45,278 bases of DNA from an uncultured Prevotellaceae bacterium (GTDB lineage: Bacteria; Bacteroidota; Bacteroidia; Bacteroidales; Muribaculaceae): contig CAJLWM010000010.1 of assembly GCA_905210415.1 (NCBI GenBank), positions 1 to 45,278 of the forward strand, read 5' to 3'. A program made the translations under genes and the position numbers. Below, piece by piece: positions 32,890 to 40,927 of this stretch. Position 1 is the first letter of the stretch. Each line of letters begins with the position of its first letter. A model generated the notes under the pieces. That model worked only from the letters and a program-made list of their open reading frames with translations. It was not told where the DNA came from and made no database searches.

Positions 32890-34287
32890 TCACTTCTTCA
32901 CCACTCGCATGTGTGCCTTTGGATAGCGGAGCACCAGACAACTTGCCTCGGTGAGCACTATGGCATCGGTGTTGCGCTGACCCGACGCCTTGAGGTTGAG
33001 CGCCTCGGTGCCAAATGGCAAATGACTATATTTCTGCAAATATTCTGGGTCGATTATCATCGCCTCATTTTCCATTCCGCACTCGTCAAACACCTCGGAG
33101 AGCAACACATAGAGTGTGCCAAACTTGCTGCGCAATTCGCTGAAGTCAATACCCCACTTCACCACGCTCTCGCCGGCATTCACCACCTTGCTATAGGTGA
33201 GCTTATTGAGGCGACTGATAAATGCCGATCCACCCAAAAGCACCTTACGCTTGCTTCCGGCATTGCCAGTGAATGCCTCGCGCATCATGTCCACAAGCGT
33301 TTCCTCGGTGAAACCGGCCTCGGTATAAGCAAATTCCTTGCCGGCTTGATGCCAAATGCCGCCAGTGAGATAGACATTCTCGCGCTTCTGATAGTCGTAG
33401 ATCTTCTGCTTAATGCCGAAGAGAAAACTCTTCTCCATACCCAGGCGCATATCATAGATGGCAGCCTCGCCTTGATCGTTGAGTGTCCAATCAACTTCCT
33501 TGTTTGCCATGCGATGCAACACCGATTGCTCCACTTGCGCCTTGAAGATTTGGCAATTCTGCGATGCACGTTGTGGCAAAGCCTCAAACTGCGCAGTCTG
33601 CACGTCGAGTTCGCTGGCAGCACGACCCATGCGTATGAGTTCCGTATCTTTCGGTATCGAAGGTATCACGCCCTTGATATTGCCGTCAGTCATACCATTG
33701 GCAGCCATCACGGTCAATCCCTTGGTGTCGTCCTTCCCCACCACATATAGCACCAAATCGCATGCGCTTTTCGTGCCGTCGGGGTTATAGCCACTCACGC
33801 CTTTCACCAAAATGGTGTCGCTCACGTCGAATATGGCATCGTTTGTAGTCATCAGTTGCTTGTGGGTGTCAGCCTCATCAAATCCGCCATCATCCGATGC
33901 CACAATTCCCGCCTTCACAGCACATTTTGTAGGCTTAGTGTCTACATTGTAGTAGTCCACCACCATACTGCCGCAACGCTTTGCCCCGGCAAGGCGCGAG
34001 AGTTGATCAACAGGCGTAGCCATTGGGCGGATTTTGGTGATTTGTCGGTCAATCTCGTTGAGCAGATAGTCGTTTTTCGACTCATGCACGATGTCGGTAG
34101 TCACTGGCCCGTCGGTCACCATCTCACCGCCAGTGCCCGTAGCCACCAGCGCAAAAGCCAATGCGGCTCCATGGGCATGGCACGAATTGAGCAACAGCGC
34201 CACAAGGGCAATCATCACTACGGTAAAAGCCAACTCTCTGCGATGCGAATACATCAAATCATAGATTCTCTCAAGTTTTGTTTTCAT
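32890..34287 (-). CDS. Phage major-capsid-like (SU10/DUF5309-type) protein with lipoprotein-like N-terminus
   Basis: The 465-residue protein has a basic N-terminus, a hydrophobic segment at 19-35 and a Cys at 36 in the context LLLNSC. This could be a lipobox or simply a membrane anchor. From about residue 65 the sequence reads like major capsid proteins of the SU10/DUF5309 type: YLLNEIDRQITKIRPMATPVDQLSR (74-98), GRAASELDVQTAQFEALPQRASQNCQIFK, KEVDWTLNDQGEAAIYDMRLGMEKSFLFG, GNAGSKRKVLLGGS. An HK97-fold shell protein with an export or anchor signal is unexpected. No portal, terminase or protease gene is nearby, so this is not an intact prophage. Capsid similarity is from memory of the family. 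Confidence 0.65.
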   Translation of the reverse strand: MKTKLERIYDLMYSHRRELAFTVVMIALVALLLNSCHAHGAALAFALVATGTGGEMVTDGPVTTDIVHESKNDYLLNEIDRQITKIRPMATPVDQLSRLAGAKRCGSMVVDYYNVDTKPTKCAVKAGIVASDDGGFDEADTHKQLMTTNDAIFDVSDTILVKGVSGYNPDGTKSACDLVLYVVGKDDTKGLTVMAANGMTDGNIKGVIPSIPKDTELIRMGRAASELDVQTAQFEALPQRASQNCQIFKAQVEQSVLHRMANKEVDWTLNDQGEAAIYDMRLGMEKSFLFGIKQKIYDYQKRENVYLTGGIWHQAGKEFAYTEAGFTEETLVDMMREAFTGNAGSKRKVLLGGSAFISRLNKLTYSKVVNAGESVVKWGIDFSELRSKFGTLYVLLSEVFDECGMENEAMIIDPEYLQKYSHLPFGTEALNLKASGQRNTDAIVLTEASCLVLRYPKAHMRVVKK

Positions 34288-34361
34288 GGTTGTTGTGTGT
34301 GTTAATTATGTGATTAATAATGTGTGTGTTCTTGCTAACCCAATTCTGGACATTGGGGTGG

Positions 34362-34733
34362 TCATTCTTCTATATCCCAGATGCTGCGTCGCGCAAACCT
34401 CGGCATCACGCTATTTGCTCTGGCATACTCTTCGCTATATTGCTCGAAGCGTTGTTGCAGCTCTATTTTCTCGTTTCTGCCTCTGATGTATCCCTCGCCC
34501 TCGGCATTCTTCACATCGTCGTCGTGCCGTAGGCCGGCAAGAAGCATCTTCACCGCCGAAGCACTCACCTCGCCACGCATTATCTCTCGGCAATAAGTCT
34601 TGATCTGCGTCACCGCATCGGCTTCTATATTCATCGCCGTGGCAGCATCGTCAATAGCAAGGTCGTTGAGCAGCATCAGGTCTTCGCCGCTATTCATCTC
34701 GGGTTGTTGCATAAGTGTGTTTTCCTCTTCCAT
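34362..34733 (-). CDS. Small acidic helical protein upstream of the capsid-like gene, unknown function
   Basis: From the ATG at 34733 the protein has 123 residues: an acidic N-terminus (MEEENTLMQQPEMNSGEDL) and helical segments (LLNDLAIDDAATAMNI; VTQIKTYCREIMRGEVSASAVKMLLAGLRHDDDVKNA; EKIELQQRFEQYSEEYARAN). The C-terminus is RFARRSIWDIEE. An upstream in-frame start adds 27 residues that cover the probable promoter region, so I prefer 34733. It sits 74 bases before the capsid-like gene on the same strand and is probably co-transcribed. A scaffold or partner role is conceivable but unsupported. Confidence 0.65.
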   Translation of the reverse strand: MEEENTLMQQPEMNSGEDLMLLNDLAIDDAATAMNIEADAVTQIKTYCREIMRGEVSASAVKMLLAGLRHDDDVKNAEGEGYIRGRNEKIELQQRFEQYSEEYARANSVMPRFARRSIWDIEE

Positions 34734-34856
34734 AATATTCTCAGTTTTGATTTTTGTTATCGCTTTGCAAAGTTGCAACACAATGCGCCCAGCCATTCCA
34801 TCAAAAAGTGACAACCACGTAAAAAAGCCACTCTGGCGGCACTACGGAAAAAGAGC

Positions 34857-34887
34857 TTTGCTTTACCCGTAATTTTGCGTAACTTTG
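34857..34887 (+). promoter_or_regulatory. Promoter of the M28-like lipoprotein gene
   Basis: TTTG (34857-34860), 19 bases, then TAACTTTG (34880-34887) form an exact consensus. Transcription starts about 17 bases before the ATG at 34911. An in-frame TTG at 34875 lies upstream of that point and can be discarded. Confidence 0.85.
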
Positions 34888-34910
34888 TGCCACTTAAAAC
34901 ACAGAATATT

Positions 34911-35888
34911 ATGCGATACATCATAATCATTTCGGCAATGCTCACTATGCTATTGGGCGCATGCTCGTCAACATCAAAGAACGCTGAAGCTGCGGCTTCT
35001 GAATCTACTCAATCAGTAACTGAGGCACCAGTGCAATTCTGTGCCGACAGCGCTTATGCCTTCGTGGAGCGTCAATGCTCGTTCGGTGCTCGCGTGCCGG
35101 GAACCGACGCACATCGCCGTTGCGGCGACTATCTGGTGGCTACCCTAAAATCTTTTGGCACCACAGTGACTGAGCAAAACGGCAAAGTGACCACTTTCGA
35201 CGGCACTCGCCTCAACGCGCGCAACATCATCGCACAAATCAATCCCGATGCCGAAAGCCGCATAATGATGCTGGCTCACTGGGATTGCCGACCTTGGGCC
35301 GACAAAGACCCCGACGAGGCAAAACGCACACAACCGGTGATGGGCGCCAACGATGCAGCAAGCGGTGTGGGCGTGCTTCTGGAAATGGCTCGTGCCATGC
35401 AATCGCAAAAGCCTAACATCGGCATTGACTTAATCTTAGTGGACGTGGAAGACTGGGGCGACGACAACGGCGGCGAAGACACTTGGGCGCTCGGCACTCA
35501 ATATTGGACTCGCAATATGCACCAACAAGGCTATCACCCTATGTATGGCATACTGCTCGATATGGTGGGCGCTGAAGGAGCCTCATTCTATCAGGAATAT
35601 TACTCTATGCAATATGCGCCAAGCGTGGTGCGCGAAGTGTGGCGCACAGCCGCATCGCTTGGCCACGGCGACATGTTTATCGCTCAGCCTGGCGGTGGCA
35701 TCACCGACGACCACGTGCCTGTGAATAAGGCTGGCATCCCTTGCATCGACATCATTGATATGCGCCCGAGCAGCCAATATGGATTCTTCGACAGCTGGCA
35801 CACCACCGACGATGTGATGCGACACATCAGCCCAAACACGCTCGCAGCGGTTGGACAGACTCTTCTTACTCTTATCTACAGTTATTAA
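34911..35888 (+). CDS. M28-family peptidase / glutaminyl-cyclase-like lipoprotein
   Basis: The 325-residue protein starts with a lipoprotein signal (LLGAC, lipidated Cys18) and a Ser/Ala/Glu-rich linker. The M28 alpha/beta domain carries HWD (His123, Asp125), PVMGANDAASGVGVLLEMAR with zinc ligand Asp148, and VDVEDWGDDNGGEDTW (Glu180, Asp181). Near the end come DDHVPVNKAGIPCIDIID and the zinc-ligand His in DSWHTTDD. The order and spacing match bacterial glutaminyl cyclases as well as M28 aminopeptidases. In Bacteroidota this subgroup often cyclises N-terminal Gln of exported proteins. Either activity is possible; location would be the periplasm or surface. Confidence 0.87.
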   Translation: MRYIIIISAMLTMLLGACSSTSKNAEAAASESTQSVTEAPVQFCADSAYAFVERQCSFGARVPGTDAHRRCGDYLVATLKSFGTTVTEQNGKVTTFDGTRLNARNIIAQINPDAESRIMMLAHWDCRPWADKDPDEAKRTQPVMGANDAASGVGVLLEMARAMQSQKPNIGIDLILVDVEDWGDDNGGEDTWALGTQYWTRNMHQQGYHPMYGILLDMVGAEGASFYQEYYSMQYAPSVVREVWRTAASLGHGDMFIAQPGGGITDDHVPVNKAGIPCIDIIDMRPSSQYGFFDSWHTTDDVMRHISPNTLAAVGQTLLTLIYSY

Positions 35889-35923
35889 TTCCCTATTCGG
35901 GTTAAAGGTTATGTGAAATCAAT

Positions 35924-37144
35924 TTAGCGCAAGATTCTGCGCATTATCAGCGTAGTGACAAGCGATGTGAACGTGCCAATCACTCCAGTGAGGGCAAGCA
36001 CCACTATCACATCTGTCAATTGCACCGCCACAGGATAGGCATTCACTATCAGTGTGGCTGTATTGCCATGCATGGTTATCAGGCCGAATTGCTCTTGCAA
36101 GGTGCATAGCAGCAGTCCCACTACCACTCCCACCACAGCGCCTGTGAGCGAGATCAACCATCCTTCGAGCACAAATATCTTGGTGATTTGTTTATCTGTG
36201 GCACCAAGGTTGCGCAAAGTGACTATTCCATCGTTTTTCTCTATTATCAGCAACGACAGCGCACCTATCACATTAAACGTGGCTATCACCAATATGAATG
36301 CCAACAGCAAGAAAGTCACCCATTTCTCAATGTTTATCATCTTGAAGGCATCGGCTTGCTGCATCAATCGGTTTTTCACCTCATATCCACTGCCCAAACG
36401 CTCACGCAGCGCTTTCATCACGTCGGCTTCGTTGGCATAAGGCTGCAGGCGCAATTCCACCGAAGTGGCTTGCGTGTCGTAGTCAAACAGGCGGCGAGCC
36501 AAACCTATCGACACATACATCAAATCGTTGTCGTATTTCTTTTGCTCAATCTGAAACACCGCAGCGGCAAACACCGAGTCGGCACGAAATGCCGTGGCTG
36601 GGTTCGACAGATTGATGTTGCCACGTCGGCGCGGAGCATACAAGCTCACCATCTTCAGATAGTCGGGGCGCACATTCAGCGTCAGCGCAGGGCCCACACC
36701 CATCACAGTGTATTCCGAGATGCCATCGGTGAGCATATAGTGTCCGTCTAATATAGCCTGACGTATGCATGTGAGCGAATCGTAATTTTCGGGCACCCCC
36801 TTCACCCTCACGGGCATTTGATAGTTAAAAAACATTGCCAAAGCCTGGTCTTCCACCGTAGGTAGCGCCAATTGCACACCTGGCACGCTCATTGCCACCT
36901 GTGCCACACTGTCGCCATCGGCTATCACCTTGCCCACAGTGGATGTTATCGCCACATCGGGGTCGAGCACCGACAACTTGCTTTCAATCAGTTTGCCGAA
37001 GCCATTAAACACCGACAGCACACACACGATGGCGGCGGTGGCAACAATCACACCACACACCGACACTATCGATATGATGTTGACAGCGCTATGCGATTTC
37101 TTCGATCGCAGATAGCGCATCGCTATATGCAAAGGCAGGTTCAT
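35924..37144 (-). CDS. LolC/E-type ABC transporter permease (FtsX-like)
   Basis: The 406-residue inner-membrane protein has one N-terminal span (about 20-45, VNIISIVSVCGVIVATAAIVCVLSVFNGF), a large periplasmic domain (about 46-260) and three C-terminal spans (about 270-295, 320-345, 370-395). This is the MacB/FtsX topology. The N-terminus LPLHIAMRYLRSKKSHSAVNIISIVSVCGV is typical of LolC/LolE-like proteins, which extract lipoproteins for transport to the outer membrane. The ATPase subunit is not in the window. It is the last gene of the aroQ-methyltransferase-rbfA operon (19 bases after rbfA). Confidence 0.88.
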   Translation of the reverse strand: MNLPLHIAMRYLRSKKSHSAVNIISIVSVCGVIVATAAIVCVLSVFNGFGKLIESKLSVLDPDVAITSTVGKVIADGDSVAQVAMSVPGVQLALPTVEDQALAMFFNYQMPVRVKGVPENYDSLTCIRQAILDGHYMLTDGISEYTVMGVGPALTLNVRPDYLKMVSLYAPRRRGNINLSNPATAFRADSVFAAAVFQIEQKKYDNDLMYVSIGLARRLFDYDTQATSVELRLQPYANEADVMKALRERLGSGYEVKNRLMQQADAFKMINIEKWVTFLLLAFILVIATFNVIGALSLLIIEKNDGIVTLRNLGATDKQITKIFVLEGWLISLTGAVVGVVVGLLLCTLQEQFGLITMHGNTATLIVNAYPVAVQLTDVIVVLALTGVIGTFTSLVTTLIMRRILR

Positions 37145-37163
37145 GGCTACAGCCCTTCTTTTC

Positions 37164-37544
37164 TCAATCTTCAGCCTTTCCCTCGCCAGTCTCTTCGGTT
37201 GGGCCGTTCACTGTGCCGAGCAATGTGTCGATATGCTCAATATAGTCGAGCGAATCGTCGATGTGAAATTGCAAGTCAGGGCATTTTCTCAACTGATAGC
37301 GCACCTTTTGAGCCAAAGCATAGCGCACTTGCGAAGCGCTCTTATTGATATTCTCAAGGATTGTAGCACCCTGTTGCGAAGGGAAAATGCTCAGATACAC
37401 ATGGGCGATGCTCAAGTCTGGCGAAATGCGCACTGCGCTCACCGACACAAGCACACCGTGAGTCTTAGCGGTTTGCTGACGGAATATCTCACTCAATTCC
37501 TTTTGAATAAGTCTTGTTATCTTTTGTTGTCTTGTTGTTTCCAT
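37164..37544 (-). CDS. rbfA: Ribosome-binding factor A
   Basis: The 126-residue protein has the RbfA KH-like fold: RQQKITRLIQKELSEIFRQQ, VSVSAVRISPDLSIAHVYLSIFP, then SASQVRYALAQKVRYQLRKCPDLQFHIDDSLDYIEHIDTLL. It binds the 30S precursor for 16S rRNA 5'-end maturation and cold adaptation. It lies 22 bases downstream of the O-methyltransferase gene and 19 bases before the permease. Confidence 0.95.
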   Translation of the reverse strand: METTRQQKITRLIQKELSEIFRQQTAKTHGVLVSVSAVRISPDLSIAHVYLSIFPSQQGATILENINKSASQVRYALAQKVRYQLRKCPDLQFHIDDSLDYIEHIDTLLGTVNGPTEETGEGKAED

Positions 37545-37566
37545 ATATTAATTTTTTTCTTTTTCG

Positions 37567-38211
37567 TTATTTCTTATAAATGATAGTCAAGCCGTCGCGA
37601 AGTGGCAATATCACCTTCTCCACCGATTGGTCGGCTGCCACAAAGTCGTTGAAGTCGAGGATCCCCTTGGTCTGGTCGTCGAGTTTTTTACCCCAATCCA
37701 CCACTTTGCCGTCCCACAGGGTGTTGTCGGCAATGATGAAGCCGCCCTTTTTCACTCTCGGCAATATCAAGTTGTAGTAATCGAGATAGTGGCGCTTGTT
37801 GGCATCTACAAACACGAGGTCGAAGTCGCCCTCAATCGTTGGGATAATCTCCTTGGCATCGCCAATATGCAGTGTGATGCGTTCGCCCAATGGTGTGCGA
37901 CCAAAATGCTCACGGATAAAATCCTCCAATTCGTCGTCAATCTCAATGGTGTGAACACAAGCGTCTTCGCCAAGCAGCCCCTCGGCAAGACACATTGCCG
38001 AATAACCGGTGAACGTGCCCAATTCGAGCACTCGCTTTGGGCGTATCATGCGCACAAACATCTTCAATAGTCTTCCCTGCAAGTGTCCCGAACACATGCG
38101 TGGTCGCAAGTGATAGAGATGGGTCTCGCGGTCGAGATGCGCCAAATCGTCTGGCTCAGCATCAATGTGCTGCAATATATAGTTTTCGATTTCGTCTTCT
38201 GCTATCGACAT
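37567..38211 (-). CDS. SAM-dependent O-methyltransferase (family 3, COMT-like)
   Basis: The 214-residue soluble enzyme has the SAM motif RVLELGTFTGYSAMCLAEGL (about 79-98), the acidic IEIDDEL (about 109-115), FDLVFVDANKRHYLDYYNLILPRVKKGGFIIADNTLWDGKV with the metal-binding Asp/Asn set, and C-terminal LRDGLTIIYKK. This pattern is the cation-dependent catechol-O-methyltransferase-like family. The substrate is unknown, but small phenolics or related compounds are usual. It is the second gene of the aroQ operon, 24 bases from its neighbour. It is common in this position in Bacteroidales. Confidence 0.9.
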   Translation of the reverse strand: MSIAEDEIENYILQHIDAEPDDLAHLDRETHLYHLRPRMCSGHLQGRLLKMFVRMIRPKRVLELGTFTGYSAMCLAEGLLGEDACVHTIEIDDELEDFIREHFGRTPLGERITLHIGDAKEIIPTIEGDFDLVFVDANKRHYLDYYNLILPRVKKGGFIIADNTLWDGKVVDWGKKLDDQTKGILDFNDFVAADQSVEKVILPLRDGLTIIYKK

Positions 38212-38235
38212 CTGTAAATATTCTCTGTTGTTTGT

Positions 38236-38676
38236 TTATTCTTCTGTTTGCTTTTTGTTGTTTAGGAGCGCTTCCACTGCAAGGCGGTAACTATCAAGTC
38301 CGAAGCCGGCTATCACTCCTTGGCACGCTGCCGATATCATCGACTTGTGGCGAAATTCCTCGCGGCTGTGTACGTTTGAGATATGCACTTCCACCACAGG
38401 TGTTGTCACAGCTCGTATGCAATCGCCCAGGGCTATGCTTGTGTGAGTGTATGCCCCAGCATTGAGCACGATACCGTCGTAGTCAAACCCGATGCGCTGT
38501 ATCTCATCAATCAACGCGCCCTCGTGGTTGCTCTGGAAATAGGTGAGCGTTGCCACCTCGGCATATTGCTTGCGCAACTGCTCAAAATATTCGTCAAATG
38601 CACGACTGCCATATATTCCCGGCTCTCTTACGCCCAAGAGATTGAGATTCGGGCCATTGATGATTGCTACCTTCAT
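38236..38676 (-). CDS. aroQ: Type II 3-dehydroquinate dehydratase
   Basis: The 146-residue enzyme removes water from 3-dehydroquinate in the shikimate pathway. It has INGPNLNLLGVREPGIYG with Arg17 and catalytic Tyr22, the catalytic-loop context FQSNHEGALID, LNAGAYTHTSIA (Asn72, His78) and EVHISNVHSREEFRH (His98). I chose the start at 38676 because MKVAIINGPN is the family N-terminus. It is also preceded at 7 bases by AAGGAGG, a full Shine-Dalgarno sequence that is rare in this window. A frame extension upstream runs into the promoter. First gene of a four-gene operon. Confidence 0.95.
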   Translation of the reverse strand: MKVAIINGPNLNLLGVREPGIYGSRAFDEYFEQLRKQYAEVATLTYFQSNHEGALIDEIQRIGFDYDGIVLNAGAYTHTSIALGDCIRAVTTPVVEVHISNVHSREEFRHKSMISAACQGVIAGFGLDSYRLAVEALLNNKKQTEE

Positions 38677-38683
38677 AAATCTG

Positions 38684-38690
38684 CCTCCTT
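38684..38690 (-). promoter_or_regulatory. Strong Shine-Dalgarno of aroQ
   Basis: AAGGAGG on the minus strand sits 7 bases before the aroQ ATG. Bacteroidota genes usually rely on A-rich leaders, and no comparable site was noticed at the other genes examined here. Confidence 0.7.
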
Positions 38691-38741
38691 GCTTTTTACG
38701 TTTCGTAGTGTATACTTTCGGGGTGTTAATCAACCCAAATA

Positions 38742-38773
38742 CAAAGGTATAACAAAAACGCAGAACAATCAAA
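38742..38773 (-). promoter_or_regulatory. Promoter of the aroQ operon
   Basis: On the minus strand TTTG (38773-38770), 20 bases, then TACCTTTG (38749-38742) form an exact consensus. The -33 lies within the terminator hairpin of the upstream gene. Confidence 0.8.
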
Positions 38774-38815
38774 TCGCCGCGCGCCTACAATATGGCGCTC
38801 GGCGAATATTCTGCG
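38752..38815 (-). terminator. Three-helix terminator of the PCMD gene
   Basis: Nested helices CGCAGAA/TTCTGCG, TCGCCG/CGGCGA and GCGCC/GGCGC are followed on the minus strand by TTTTTGTT. Confidence 0.75.
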
Positions 38816-38862
38816 TTTAAATATTTTTCCAATTAGTGTGAATCGCGCATTTGCCCGAGGCA

Positions 38863-39834
38863 TTAGTAGCCCCATGCCATGTTGTCAACCCACAAGGTCA
38901 TTCCCACGGTGCCTGTGTAAGCCACACCGCAACCCGACGATGCCATCACCAGCACGTGTGTAGGTGTAGCGTCGGCGGCATCCCACTTTTCTTCTATCAC
39001 CTTCACCATCTTGCCCTTGCTGTTGCGTGCATAATACACCACGTCTTTATTGAGCAATGCCATATATGGCTTGTAGTATGATGTTCCTGTGATGTCGCCA
39101 TAGTGGATGGTGAGTTTGTGACCGTTCACCCAGCCGCTTGTGGTTTTGCCAAAGCGTTCGCGGGCAGTGCCAACGCGTGCTGCGTGCAGATTACCGTTCT
39201 CGTCTTCCCAACGGCGTTGGAGCAACACATACACCTCGGCATGATCTTGACCATCAAGCGATTTCTTCTTTCCAAAACCGCTGCTATAGATGCGTTGTCC
39301 GCCTTCTGGCACATGCACTTTGTAGTCAAACGACAAATACTTTGGGCGATGGGTGAAAGGTATGCCCATCTCCATTTTGCTATAAGGGTTCTTGCTGCTG
39401 GTGATTGGTTCCATCACCTGACCCAAGAATATACTGCCGCTCACAAGCACATCCATATTGATGATGCCGAGAGCCTTCACATGCTCTAAGATTGTGCATA
39501 GTTTAGCGCACTTATTGCTGCCGCTGCGCACATCGGGATACACGGCATTGCTACACTTGGTGACGCCCATCACATGAGCATAAACATTTGATGTAGCCCA
39601 TGGCGATCCGCCAAGATTCTTATATGCTTTTGCGCCATTGATGGTCTGCGACGGACCAATCTCATACACTTGCTTTGTCTTTCCACCAAGCACCGACGAT
39701 TCCTTGATATTGCGAGTAATCCAATGATTGAAATCGCCATACTTTATCATTTCCTGTGCATTAGCCACCTCGCCGCCACACATGGCCGACAAAAATGTCA
39801 ACACTGCTACATATAAAACATTTCTCTTAATCAT
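38863..39834 (-). CDS. Exported PCMD-domain protein (putative carbohydrate metabolism domain)
   Basis: From the ATG at 39834 the protein has 323 residues with a signal peptide (ending EVANAQ). The mature part reads YGDFNHWITRNIKESSVLGGKTKQVYEIGP, then GIPFTHRPKYLSFDYKV and GQDHAEVYVLLQRRWEDENGN. The end is THVLVMASSGCGVAYTGTVGMTLWVDNMAWGY. This is the pattern of PCMD (PF13201) proteins of Bacteroidales, which have a beta-sandwich, probably glycan-related fold. An ATG 12 codons earlier would lie on top of the -7 element at 39870, so the shorter form is preferred. Function is unproven. Confidence 0.82.
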   Translation of the reverse strand: MIKRNVLYVAVLTFLSAMCGGEVANAQEMIKYGDFNHWITRNIKESSVLGGKTKQVYEIGPSQTINGAKAYKNLGGSPWATSNVYAHVMGVTKCSNAVYPDVRSGSNKCAKLCTILEHVKALGIINMDVLVSGSIFLGQVMEPITSSKNPYSKMEMGIPFTHRPKYLSFDYKVHVPEGGQRIYSSGFGKKKSLDGQDHAEVYVLLQRRWEDENGNLHAARVGTARERFGKTTSGWVNGHKLTIHYGDITGTSYYKPYMALLNKDVVYYARNSKGKMVKVIEEKWDAADATPTHVLVMASSGCGVAYTGTVGMTLWVDNMAWGY

Positions 39835-39869
39835 CTTTTTCACCTTTCTAATTACCATTATTATTATCA

Positions 39870-39877
39870 CAAAATTA
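39870..39877 (-). promoter_or_regulatory. -7 element (TAATTTTG) of the PCMD gene
   Basis: An exact TAnnTTTG match on the minus strand lies 35 bases before the preferred start. No -33 is evident. Confidence 0.45.
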
Positions 39878-40042
39878 CTGCAAATATCTCAAAACAGTAA
39901 CAGACGCACCGCAAAAAAGTAGTCAGTTTTTCCCAATACATATTCACTTTTATCACATCTTGCACATCACAGCCTCGCATTATCTCCCAAATAGCCCCAA
40001 ATATCAAAGCATTATCATTCTCAGCATTTCCAAGACCACACA

Positions 40043-40073
40043 TTGCATATATCGCTCATTTTCTATATCTTTG
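40043..40073 (+). promoter_or_regulatory. Promoter of the steroid-reductase-like operon
   Basis: TTG (40043-40045), 20 bases, then TATCTTTG (40066-40073) give an exact -7 and correct spacing. A second -7-like TAATTTTG lies at 40090-40097. The start codon is at 40109. Confidence 0.75.
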
Positions 40074-40108
40074 TAAGTATATAACCCTGTAATTTTGACT
40101 TTTCTATT

Positions 40109-40894
40109 ATGATTTCAGATATAATACCTTCCATTGGCAACTTCAACACACTGCTTATAGTGATGACCGCACTGGCAGTGATAGTATACATAGCGCTGCA
40201 TTTCGTAAACGCCGGCTACGGCATGATGTACACCAAGAAGTGGGGATTCAGCATCAACAACAAACTCGGCTGGATGCTTATGGAGCTGCCCACAGTGGTG
40301 GTGATGACCATCTTGTGGTGGGAGTCGTCGCGCACATTCGACCTTGTGCCGTTTATCTTCTTCTTCCTCTTTCAGTTTCACTATCTGCAGCGCACGTTTG
40401 TGTTTCCGTTCCTCATTCGCGGACGCAACCGCATGCCTATGCTCATCATCCTATTCGGATGGATATTCAACGTGGCAAACGCCTACATACAAGGCGCTTG
40501 GATTTTCCACATCTCGCCTGCTGGCACTTATTCAGTCAACTGGCTCTACACTCCGCAATTTCTTTTCGGCGTGATAATCTTCTTTATCGGACTGGTTATC
40601 AACCTCAATAGCGACTACATCATACGCCATCTGCGCAAACCGGGCGACACTCGCCACTACATTCCTCATGGCGGTATGTACAGATATGTTTCCTCAGCCA
40701 ACTATTTCGGCGAACTACTTGAATGGGTGGGTTTTGCCATCTTCACTTGGTCGGCTGCTGGTGCCGTGTTTGCCATCTGGACTTTTGCCAACTTGGCTCC
40801 TCGTGCGGCAAAGATTCACCGTCGCTACGAGCAAGAGTTTGGCGACGACTTCCGACGCCTCAAACTCAAGCGCATGATTCCGTTTATCTACTAA
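40109..40894 (+). CDS. Steroid 5-alpha-reductase (SRD5A-family) homologue
   Basis: The 261-residue integral membrane protein has about seven spans. It matches vertebrate SRD5A1/2 closely. MELP has Glu59 at the place of the catalytic Glu57 of human SRD5A2. FHYLQRTFVFPFLIRGR has Tyr92 at the place of Tyr91. IIRHLRKPGD (NADPH loop), IPHGGMYRYVSSANYFGELLEWVGFA and the ending NLAPRAAKIHRRYEQEF…RMIPFIY all follow the family. The enzyme would reduce the delta-4 double bond of 3-oxo-steroids to the 5-alpha product with NADPH. It heads an operon with a flavin enoate reductase and two dehydrogenases. Bacterial homologues acting on bile acids are known in gut Bacteroidota. Substrate here is inferred. 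Confidence 0.9.
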   Translation: MISDIIPSIGNFNTLLIVMTALAVIVYIALHFVNAGYGMMYTKKWGFSINNKLGWMLMELPTVVVMTILWWESSRTFDLVPFIFFFLFQFHYLQRTFVFPFLIRGRNRMPMLIILFGWIFNVANAYIQGAWIFHISPAGTYSVNWLYTPQFLFGVIIFFIGLVINLNSDYIIRHLRKPGDTRHYIPHGGMYRYVSSANYFGELLEWVGFAIFTWSAAGAVFAIWTFANLAPRAAKIHRRYEQEFGDDFRRLKLKRMIPFIY

Positions 40895-40927
40895 TATCGC
40901 ATTCTCCATCTCTCATAAGACAAAACT

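Noticed and set aside
32887..33750. 287-codon plus-strand frame opposite the capsid-like gene
   Set aside because: Mirror of a well-formed minus-strand gene; its composition (rich in His, Leu, Ala) is typical of antisense frames.
32890..34733. Intact prophage
   Set aside because: No portal, terminase, protease, tail, integrase or lysis gene nearby, and ordinary chromosomal genes on both sides.
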